From: Elmis aenea
Taxonomy: Eukaryota > Arthropoda > Insecta > Coleoptera > Elmidae
Assembly: GCA_947652605.1 (NCBI GenBank)
Contig: OX393578.1
Span: 60,209,415-60,273,414, forward strand
Reading direction: 5' to 3'
Length of the DNA stretch: 64,000 nucleotides
Shown: one piece after another, positions 50,869 through 64,000 of the stretch
Layout: the number at the start of each line of letters is the position of its first letter
How positions within the stretch are numbered: position 1 is the stretch's first letter
Translations under genes and position numbers: made by a program
The notes under the pieces: model-generated
Databases searched by the model: none
What the model was told of the DNA's origin: nothing
The model's input: the letters and a program-made list of their open reading frames with translations, nothing else

Positions 50869-51137
50869 AAAAAGGTCACGTTTTTTTTTTCGCTTGCGCG
50901 GAGACTGCTATAGGGGGGTTGACCCGCTTTTCAGTCGTTAGAGGTACAAGGATAATGGGTAGGGATGTGGATAGTCAAGGATGGGTAAGGATAGGTGGAA
51001 GTACTGCCACAGCATTTGCCTTAACCATAGAGAAAACCACCTGAAACCTCTACATTGACAGTCGGCCCTGGGAATCGAACCCAGGACCTCACGATTACAA
51101 GTTAAGTTGTTTTACCAACCAGCCACCAAGCTTGGTA
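50869..51137 (-). mobile_element. tRNA-derived SINE with 11-bp target duplication
   Basis: Flanked by perfect direct repeats AAAAATTTGGA (50858-50868 and 51138-51148) inside the LINE ORF. On the minus strand it begins with a pol III promoter: A box TGGCTGGTTGGT (51126-51115) and B box GGTTCGATTCC (51081-51071), about 45 bases apart as in a tRNA. The body continues G+C-rich and an A run lies near 50882-50891. No related copy was seen in the window. Confidence 0.75.
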
Positions 51138-51547
51138 AAAAATTTGGAGACGACAGCAAGGGAATATGGACTAAGGATCAATGAAGAAAAAACTAAATAC
51201 ATGGAAGTGAGAACAGGAGACAAAAAAGGAGCAAAGATTTTGGACATTAAAGCAGAGAATAATAAGCAGTACGCGTTTGCTAGTGTAAGCCAATTCGAGT
51301 ACCTGGGAGTAACGTTAACAAACAATTGTCAGGAGAGAATAGAGATTAATAAGAGAATAGCAAAAGGTAGCAGGTCGGTGGAAGCGTTGATAGGGTTACT
51401 AAAATCAAGAGTCGTCTCTAAAAGTACAAAAAATAGAATTTACCGATCGGTCATTCGACCAACAGTAACTTATGGATGTGAAGTGTGGGTACTTAACAAA
51501 CAAAGTAAGGCTAAATTAGATATATGGGAAAGGAAAATACTAGGAGG

Positions 51548-52773
51548 CAGTGGCGTGCAGTCCATGAATGCGTTGGATGCGGCGCATCCCTTAAAATTTT
51601 GAAATATTTCAAACATTAATTTAATATATAATTTGTTTTTCTAAAATTAATTTGTAGAGAGTATGTATTGAACTATTATGTCCATTAAAAGTTACATTTT
51701 AAAGTTAAGGGGAAAAAGATCTTATAATATATCCCATTTGTCTGACTGCCTCATTTAAGGCCGTGAATGCGGTGTAGCGCTCAGCATCTAGGGCTGGACT
51801 CAAAGCATAGAGATATAGAAGTTAACGCATGCGTATTAAGTATCAGTTGATGGAGCTATATACTAGCTGTAGATGCTGGTTTGAAAACAGCATCTACAGC
51901 TAAAAACGCATTCACCGATCACCAGTAATGCGGTAGTATTGTGTTCGCGCTTAGCGTTTATTGTTGGATACGATTTCATTAAACATGAATGCAATATGCA
52001 ACTGCATAGTGGAGAGTTTGTTAAAACCGTCATAGCCATTGGCGTAGTTAGGGGGGGACCAGGGGGTGCTAAGCCCCCCCCTGAGCTCTCATTAGCCCCC
52101 CCTGGCCAAAAAACACAAAACATTTAAACAAAACACCAAACGTAATTGAAACCGTATTCTGTTAAATAAACAGAAAGATGAATTTCGACCTATAGATTAG
52201 CACCAATCTAGCATTATTTTTTAAATTGTCTTAATATTAAGCAGAATTGGGCCCGGATTCAACAAAAGTTCAAAAGCGAGGACCTTTTTCTTTTTTTTTT
52301 TAGCTCACAGCCTCAGTCACCTGGGGCTGCGGCCCCCCCTGGACCTCGGGGCTAACTACGCCAATGGTCATAGCTCTAAAAATTTTTAGTCAGTCTGTAA
52401 AATAAAAGTTTTTTTATGTTAATAAGTTGCAGAGCTCGAATATCTTAATTTAATTTTTTTATTTCTCAAATTATCAGTTACAATTTTCTTTAGCTTCGTT
52501 AAAAATACGAGAGTTTCTCTCGCAGGTATGTACATCACGAATTATAACAGACTAGTAAGAAGTTGATTTTTTTTAAATTAAAACTTTTTTGGATTATTAC
52601 AAGTTATTAGTAGTGCTAGTTAATAATAATACGTTGTCATGCTATTTTACGGGATTTAAGCATGTGTATATATATATATGTGGGTGATGAAGATTTAAAT
52701 AGATTTTTAAGGATTTTTAAAAAAATATATATTCGACAGCATCCCTTACATTAAAACCCACCGCACGCCACTG
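51548..52773. mobile_element. hAT-like non-autonomous element
   Basis: Terminal repeats CAGTGGCGTGC at 51548 and GCACGCCACTG at 52763-52773, with internal GCATCCCTTA motifs near both ends. It interrupts the LINE ORF after WERKILGG. No transposase frame. A clear target duplication is lacking. It carries a younger hAT MITE inside. Confidence 0.6.
52037..52366. mobile_element. hAT MITE with perfect 8-bp target duplication
   Basis: Ends CATTGGCGTAGTTAGGGGGG and CTAACTACGCCAATG bound 330 bp. Perfect 8-base flanks GTCATAGC (52029-52036, 52367-52374) fit hAT insertion. C- and G-rich inner blocks (GCCCCCCC...GGGGCTGCGGCC) form further inverted structure. Nested within 51548-52773, hence the youngest of the stack. 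Confidence 0.85.
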
Positions 52774-52850
52774 CAGAAGACCGGAACAAGTGGAAAAAAA
52801 AATTAAAAACATTTGAAGCCTGTAGTGCTGGACTATATATTTATAATTTT

Positions 52851-53834
52851 TACATTGTTTCAATTGCTTAATACTTTAATATTCTTTTAAACATCCATGA
52901 ATTATTGCAAGCTTTCGTAACAAAACTTTATATAATATAAAATCAACAAGTAAAATTGATTGCCTCTTTTTCTATTTTTAAATTAACTAAATAACGCTTT
53001 AAGTAGTCAATATTTTTATTGCAAAATGTTTATATCAACAAATGAATAAGTTGTGATCTTATTTTTAGGTAGGATATGTTCTGTTTTGTCCAAAAAGTCA
53101 AGAGATAAATACAAAGTAGGTACATTTAAAAAGGTATAATATATTTTGAAGTAAACTTTACCAAACATATTGGCTTTAGAGCAGATAACTTTGACTAAAG
53201 CTAGCGTTCCGCAGTCTTTTTGATACCGGATAATTTAAAACTATTGCAGTTTTTCTTGCCCAACTGTCGTAAGTTAAAAAAAAAAACAAAAGCGCGATGC
53301 TATAAACTTTTTACTCGTCCCAATTTTTGACAAATTAAAACTTTTATTGGCCAAATTAAGCCTTCATACGTTCGTGTGATTCGAAATCACTAAACATCAA
53401 GTCTACATTCCGCGAGCACTGATTTTTACGGAACAAGAAACAATTAGCAATTACAAAATTACAAAATTACACGAGCAATAATATTGTGGCCAGTATTTAG
53501 TGCATAACGAACCAGACGTTCCTCTTAATCGTGACTTGCTCGCATTCTGTTGCTTGCGACGATTATTTTTGTGACGATGAACAGTCATCGGCCCGCAGTA
53601 TGCGTAACTAATAAAATTTCACGGAATTCTTCAAGAGCTATAACATGTAATTTCAAACAATTTTATTGTTAAAAAAAGTTTTGTCATGAACTGTGGCACT
53701 ACAAAAAAAATTAGAACTAAAAACTTGCACTGAATAGCGACTAGAAGAATTCGAATAATTGTAAAAAAAAAATATTTCTTCACATAAATTAATTGCAAGG
53801 AGCGTTCATATTTAATCAAGATAATATTTATAAG
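52851..53834. other. Gene-less stretch
   Basis: AT-rich, with a slightly G+C-richer patch at 53380-53610 that encodes nothing recognised. Confidence 0.35.
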
Positions 53835-54157
53835 CCGAACAACAAAGTGACTTCAGACCGGGTAGATCATGTATTGGCAACTTTTTCTGTGTGAAACAAT
53901 AAGCAGAAAAAATAATCTTCTGTGGAAGAGAATTGCACGTCATCTTCATAGACTCAAGAAAAGCGTACGATAATGTACCAATAAATAAACTATGGGTAGC
54001 AATCAAAAAAACACAAATTACAAATGTAACCAAGAATTGGTGTAACGGTCGTACAAGTATGATGAAAAAGGGGCAGAGATATTCAGACAATTTTATAGTT
54101 AATAAAGGATTAGGACAAGGGTGTAGCCCATACTTTTGGTCTGCATTTTATCTAAAG
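53835..54157 (+). pseudogene. LINE reverse-transcriptase fragment
   Basis: The plus strand reads DFRPGRSCIGNFFCVKQ (motif 2 region), then ELHVIFIDSRKAYDNVP (motif A with the catalytic Asp), and NFIVNKGLGQGCSPYFWS (motif B). One in-frame stop separates the first two. The fragment ends where a 20-bp minisatellite begins. Confidence 0.75.
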
Positions 54158-54793
54158 AAGCTTCGATAATTTCAGAAAAGCTTGGATAACTTCAGAAAAG
54201 CTTGGATAACATCAGAAAAGTTTGGATTATTTCAGAAAAGCTTGGATAACTTCAGAAAAGCTTGGATAACATCAGAAAAGCTTGGATTGCTTCAGAAAAG
54301 CTTGGATAACATCAGAAAAGCTTGGATTATTTCAGAAAAGCTTGGATAACTTCACAAAAGCTTAAGTAACTTCAGAAAAGCTTGGATAACTTCAGAAAAG
54401 CTTGGGTTACTTCAGAAAAGCTTGGATAACTTCAGAAAAGCGTGAATAACTTTAGAAAAGCTTGGATAACTTCAGAAAAGCTTAAATAACTTCAAAAAAG
54501 GCTTGGATAACTTCAGAAAAACGGATAACTTCAGAAAAGCTTTGATAACTCCAGAAAAGCTTGGGTAACTTCAGAAAAGCTTGGATAACTTCAGAAAAGC
54601 CTGAATAACTTTAGAAAAGCTTGGATAACTTCAGAAAAGCTTAAATAACTTCAAAAAAGGCTTGGATAACTTCAGAAAAACTTGGATAACTTCAGAAAAG
54701 CTTTGATAACTCCAGAAAAGCTTGGGTAACTTCAGAAAAGCTTTAATAACTTCAGAAAAGCTTGGATAGCTTCAAAAAACTTGAATAACTTCA
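54158..54793. repeat. 20-bp minisatellite, about 32 copies
   Basis: The unit CTTGGATAACTTCAGAAAAG repeats almost without break over 636 bp with single-base variants (GATAACATC, GATTATTTC, GGGTAACTTC, AAATAACTTC) and a few 19- or 21-base units. Most units contain a HindIII site AAGCTT. A higher-order pattern of variant units appears to repeat (54390-54535 versus 54566-54715). No spacers, so it is not a CRISPR array. Confidence 0.9.
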
Positions 54794-56869
54794 CCATTTG
54801 ACTGAAATTTGTTTCCTTCCAAAAATTGTTTCAGGGATTCCAAACAAATAAAAATCTCCTGGTTTACTAAATTAACAGCTCTTCACACATGAGGCTCAAT
54901 TAAACAGAAATTCTTACTTCCCTAAAGGTTTTGGCCCATTCAAAAACCTGACTTCTCGAAAGGCAATTATTCTTATAGTGTGCAAACAGTCTAGTAAAAA
55001 CTTCAATAGAGTTTATACTTTGTTTTGTTAAGTATATGATAATAATATATACATTCATCCACGCTACAATAGACAGAAGTTTCAGACTCTTAAAATAATA
55101 AACAAACTAATAAATTGTCATGAATTTGTAGTTAAGGATCAAAGTCAACATTAGTTGATTTTAAATTTGCCATTAATAGCAGTATTTATAATACTGTTTA
55201 AATCTACCTTCTGGTTCTTCACTGCACTCCCATAAAGTACTTTTTTCAAATAGAGTAAATTTCTCGATTTATAAGGATTATTTTTCAATTTGGTGTACAC
55301 CATACACCCCCTACCTGGCGATTTTTGGCCAAATTTTACTTTTTATTCTTATATTGAAGTCAGTTTATTGCTCAATAAATCAACTATGAAGTTAAACGTT
55401 GTTTAACATATTTCTCTTGCATTTACATTAAATTCGACAAGTTTTATGTTAACTTTTAAAAATTTTATATAGACTGAAAATACTGCATTAACAGAATTCT
55501 TATATTTGTGTTCGTAATAGTAACAAATGGTAGGCTATTTAGTGTTACAAAAACATTTTTTATCATCCATGCCCCCCAAAACGTACATTAATTTGGAGTT
55601 CGTCCGACTTTACTTCACCAGTAACGTGACAAAAAAAAGGACTTTAAATAAATTCCCTTATTAAAACAAGCAGATATTACTGAAGTGATTATAATTCTGA
55701 AAAATTCAAAGGTAATCGTACTATTTCTTTTTAATATATATTTAATTTTGTTTTACTTATTTTAAGCCTTTTTATAACGATAAAAGATAGACAACACGTC
55801 GTTAGAAGTGGTTTGATTAAAATATACTTCTATTAAATAAGGAATCAACACAAAGAAAAAGACAGAAATTTAAGTTAAGAGAATTCTACAAACATTTCCT
55901 TTATAGTATAGCTACTATGTTGTAGGTGACGCTAGCAAAACAATCGACAACAATTATTTAAAATGTAATTTTGAATTTTTTTTACAACTTTAGAAACAAC
56001 ACACGCAAATTTTGGATTTCAATCTACGCTCTATTGAGTTCGGTGAACCATTTAAAAATAAATTAATTCTTCAAGGCCGTCTAACACTTACAGACCAACA
56101 ATTAAACACAAATAAAACACAACTTTTTCAAATTTAAATTCCGTCTAAAAATTGTACCTCATTAAAATTTGGCACTCTACTTGCAAATTCTTTAGGGAAT
56201 ACTTTCAATTTACGAAATAACTTCGGCAATGCATTACCTTACCAGCACAGGATATGACGTCAATCATGGGGAAGGAAATGATGGCATAATTCATTGAACC
56301 ATGAAATAGTTTCCTTACAAGAACGTCAGGTTTATTGTAATGTATACATTTGATGTCTTTAATGTTTGCCAAAATTAAATATAGCTAAAAGCTACCCAAA
56401 CGTGCGTATGTTTCTAAATTTAATGAGATTGACAGCTCGTATACAATGAGATGATCAATGACCAGCTATTTCAAAAACCAAGTTTGTTATTTGTATTAAA
56501 TAATTTTTGCTCTAGGAACAATATGGGGATTTCAACTAAATGTTTACGTTAAATTTAACCCTTCTTGCTTTAACATCTTCAATAATATAACTGCAATAAG
56601 AGTAGTTCTAAATTACTAATCCCATTATTTAAAAAGAATCTCTTTGCTAAAAAAAACTAGAACAATTTCGAGACGGTCGTCTCATCAGTAGATTTGTTAA
56701 TCATTCATTTACATTTAGCTATGATCACTGTTGGCAACGAAGTTTTTTTTTAAATTAAGTAGTGTTAAGTAATGAAATATTATCATTAAAATGAGTTTTC
56801 CAAATTGTGCCTAATAAGCAGCCTAGTTTTGTGTTTAAAAATTTGTTACTTATTATCCTTTTATCACTA
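54794..56869. other. Gene-less AT-rich stretch
   Basis: No exon, repeat pair or RNA gene recognised. Confidence 0.4.
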
Positions 56870-57185
56870 AGATATTTTGTTCTGAATTTCTTATATTATC
56901 TTTCGTCTGCTGCTTCCTCTATGCCCTCCTACCATATTCTTCTTGGCCAGACTTTTCTATTTTTACCTTATGGCCTAGGTTCTTATACCCTTTTTGTTAA
57001 ATCTTTCGTATTACATTCTCTGTATATGTCCCAACATCCTCATTTTTTTTTGTAATATTGATCGAACATGTTCCATGTTCGCATTTTTATTAAATACTTC
57101 ATTCTCTATTTTATCTTAAACGTTCACCCATCTATTTTTTTGAGAAATTCAATTCCATGACATTGATTCTGCTGTTACCTAAATC
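56870..57185 (-). pseudogene. LINE 3' ORF fragment
   Basis: With frameshifts the minus strand reads NVMELNFLKK, MRMLGHIQRM-like, GKNRKVWPRRIWWEGIEEAA and ERKYKKF: the EMxFLxx, LGHxxRM and RPRxxWWEGIEEA steps of a LINE post-RT domain. Dead remnant. Confidence 0.55.
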
Positions 57186-58860
57186 AAAGTAATTTTAGCT
57201 CAACCCTTGCCAATTCATGATCATAAATACGATCAAATTGCGAACGCTACGAACGAAAGACGGGAGTCTCGAATCTGGTCCAATTTTTCTACGAAAAAGA
57301 TTCTTTTCCGATAAGACAATTAGCAAATTTTAACTTAACTTATTTGTATTGCATTTTAAATGAATTGCTTAAATAATTCAAACAATTATCTTTAAAAATA
57401 TTCATTGTTTAAGACGAAAAGACGGATGCAAAAATAAACGCAGTTTTTCATTGCGAATATTGTAAGGTAAATAAATTTTAAAACATAATTGGTCATACCC
57501 AAATGCAAAATAAACATTTATGTACAATTTTAACATCATGTAGCCACTCTTTACGTTCCATGGGGTCATTGAATAAATACTGAACAATTACATTGCAATA
57601 ACCAAACGTACACTATTTTTGAAGAGTTTTGAAGCCCCATTTCATCTTTTTTTGTACCTTTTAAACATCTTAAAAATCAGTACTTGTTTGCGCCTTAAAG
57701 ACGTATGCAACAACCCATTGTCCTGTGTTTAAAACGAAATTATAACGCCATGTAGGTACTAAATTTATATGAGGCTAAATTATTTGCTGAACTGTTTCGA
57801 CACACGTAACTACTAAAATATAACTTCTTGTGTCCGAAATATAAAAAATTATCGTTGCAGTATAAAAAGAACGTGGATAACTGGCCTAATTTTCTACTGC
57901 CTCATTTAATCGCTTTCAAAAGCCTGCAAAAAGTACCAGTTTATCATACTTCGCGTCCTTATCAACGTACAACAAAACTCTTTTGTTAAAAAATATTTTT
58001 TTATTAAAAGCAGACAAAACATACAAATGTTACAATAACAAGCTCTTAGTACAAACATTATTTTGAATGTTGTGTGGATTGTCGTCTATTGATGTTAGAG
58101 CAAAGATAACTGTCCACTGGTGGATAAATCGTCTCAATAAAAACGCTAATTATACAAAGTTCAGCTATTAACAACGTTAAATATTAATTTATTGCTAATA
58201 TGAACGTTATTCGAATTGGTCAATTTTTATCTAGGCATTGCAGATTTCTTGTTTTTAAAATACAACGTATTTTGTTTAATTTTGAACACTCAACAGCACA
58301 TACACACCATATGCTTGCAAATTAATGTAAATAAAGCAAAATGAAATAATAAAGGCGCCACTATACCGCGAATATTTACCAAATTAAGTAATTTTGAAAA
58401 AAGAAACAGTTGAGTTAGTAGAAAATAGCTGGCAGGTTTAAATTTCATTTAATCAGAAACTAATTGTAGATTAGAAGCAAAGAACTGATGTAAAACTGAA
58501 CCCAAAATTTTCCAAACATTGACACTAACAAATAATTCGATCCAGGAGTTCAAAATGAGCCTTAAATGAATCTTTTTTTCATGTTTCAGTTAAAACAAAT
58601 GATTGTTAAAGTTGTTGCAACCAATGAAAATTTTAAATTTTGACGGTAACCCACGACTAAAAACAATTGCCGAAGAGTTATGAATTGCTGCAAAGCTTAA
58701 TTTCGTTTTTACTGCATTTTCATGAAGGTCTTGAGAGTAAACTCTGAAATAAAAATAATTAAACAAAAGACATGTAAGCAGTAAATAAATAAAACATTCA
58801 TAAATAGGGAATGGTGTATTTTCAAGCCAAATTAATACAATTCAAAAAAATGACCGCTGC
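57186..58860. other. Gene-less stretch downstream of beta-1 tubulin
   Basis: AT-rich; may include the end of the beta-1 transcript. Nothing else recognised. Confidence 0.35.
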
Positions 58861-58866
58861 TTTATT
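58861..58866 (-). terminator. Candidate poly(A) signal, beta-1 tubulin
   Basis: AATAAA on the coding strand about 205 bases after the stop codon at 59069. Confidence 0.45.
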
Positions 58867-59068
58867 GCAATAATCTTTTAAACTAAAAGACGCACAAACG
58901 TAAGACTCGACATATAAAAAGTAAAACAAAACGTAAGTTTTTCAGTCTTGAGAATTAATGAATTATTTCCATTTTATATAGGAATGTAGACTGTACAAAA
59001 AAAAAAACATGCAAAAATAATACAAAATATATAAAAGCAATTTTCACTGCTAAAACAGATCTCAAAAT

Positions 59069-63790
<4,722 letters not shown>

Positions 63791-64000
63791 TTTGATTTAT
63801 ATAATATAAATTATTACTGCTAACGTGTAATCACCAACACTCACGTTCTACCAGTCGTAATGAAATGGCGCTGACCTAGCATCGAGATATAGTTCCCCTT
63901 CCAACGCGTCGTTTTAACATCTCGCTCCAACTGTTACGCTGCGCACACGTAAGATTCTCGTAGATGGCGCAAAACATTGTTAAATTTTGAATATTATGTA
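63791..64000 (-). promoter_or_regulatory. 5' UTR and promoter region of beta-1 tubulin
   Basis: CpG-containing, mixed-composition DNA upstream of the start codon, cut by the window edge. The TATATAAAT near 63797-63805 is only about 10 bases from the ATG, too close to be a TATA box. AGATGGCGC at 63962-63970 resembles the core of the Drosophila CTCF motif. The transcription start is not determinable. Confidence 0.35.

Larger units (their letters stand above)
50640..52850 (+). mobile_element. LINE reverse-transcriptase copy broken by two insertions
   Basis: Pieces of one plus-strand RT ORF: EGHISRGFMSTILFNIVLE, MAYAYDILLMTSSRKELVKM (catalytic box, second Asp position altered), FKNLEK up to 50868; then VKNLETTAREYGLRINEEKT, FEYLGVTLTNN, YRSVIRPTVTYGCEVWVLNK, KLDIWERKILGG from 51138 to 51547; then EDRNKWKKKLKT from 52774. 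The gaps are a SINE (50869-51137) and a hAT-like element (51548-52773). Removing them restores the order of RT segments, so the LINE was here first. Confidence 0.8.

Noticed and set aside
51540..52781. 8-bp target duplication for the outer hAT-like element
   Set aside because: The flanks CTAGGAGG and CAGAAGAC do not match, so only the terminal repeats support the call.
54158..54793. Regular repeats that could suggest a CRISPR array
   Set aside because: Units are contiguous 20-mers without unique spacers, in an insect genome.
63797..63805. TATATAAAT as the TATA box of beta-1 tubulin
   Set aside because: It is about 10 bases from the start codon, leaving no room for a 5' UTR.

Overview
The window is AT-rich animal nuclear DNA, almost certainly from an insect. 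It has spliced protein genes with GT-AG introns, two insect-type beta-tubulin genes, and a dense load of decayed transposons (RTE/Jockey-like non-LTR elements, hAT-type MITEs, a Tc1/mariner derivative, a tRNA-derived SINE, satellites). A beetle is a reasonable guess, but nothing here proves the order. I saw no rRNA or tRNA gene, CRISPR array or bacterial-style operon.

Three protein genes can be assembled exon by exon, all on the minus strand. (1) 59069-63790 is a two-exon, 447-residue beta-tubulin of the general (Drosophila beta-1/56D) type. (2) 28571-43534 is a three-exon, 453-residue beta-tubulin of the developmentally regulated beta-3 (60D) type. It has an 11.2 kb first intron and a six-residue insertion exactly at the exon 2/3 junction. 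(3) 25368-27443 is a four-exon gene for a 172-residue protein with four predicted membrane segments, whose exons are too short to stand out as long reading frames; I do not recognise the family with certainty. The order in the direction of transcription is beta-1, beta-3, then the membrane protein. The two tubulins make the beta half of the microtubule dimer and probably divide the work between general and tissue-specific expression.

Layout: 1-25 kb is gene-poor and consists of transposon debris, with a 162-bp satellite array (12.8-14.5 kb), a 5'-truncated LINE with an open reverse-transcriptase frame (16.5-17.5 kb), hAT MITEs and a probable solo LTR (20.0-20.4 kb). 25.4-27.4 kb is the membrane-protein gene, with a foldback element in its last intron. 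27.7-28.2 kb is a mariner-type deletion derivative. 28.6-43.5 kb is the beta-3 gene, whose introns hold LINE fragments, a lone satellite monomer, a LINE tail that has become a GAA microsatellite, and a MITE. 44-58 kb is intergenic, with a hAT transposase remnant, unexplained coding-like islands (46.8-47.9 kb), a LINE broken by a SINE and by a hAT inside another hAT-like element (50.6-52.8 kb), and a 20-bp minisatellite abutting an RT fragment (53.8-54.8 kb). 59-63.8 kb is beta-1 tubulin.

The most interesting points are the assembled four-exon membrane gene, the beta-3 insertion at a splice junction, the nested insertions with readable target-site duplications, and two cases where a LINE copy appears to have seeded a tandem repeat.
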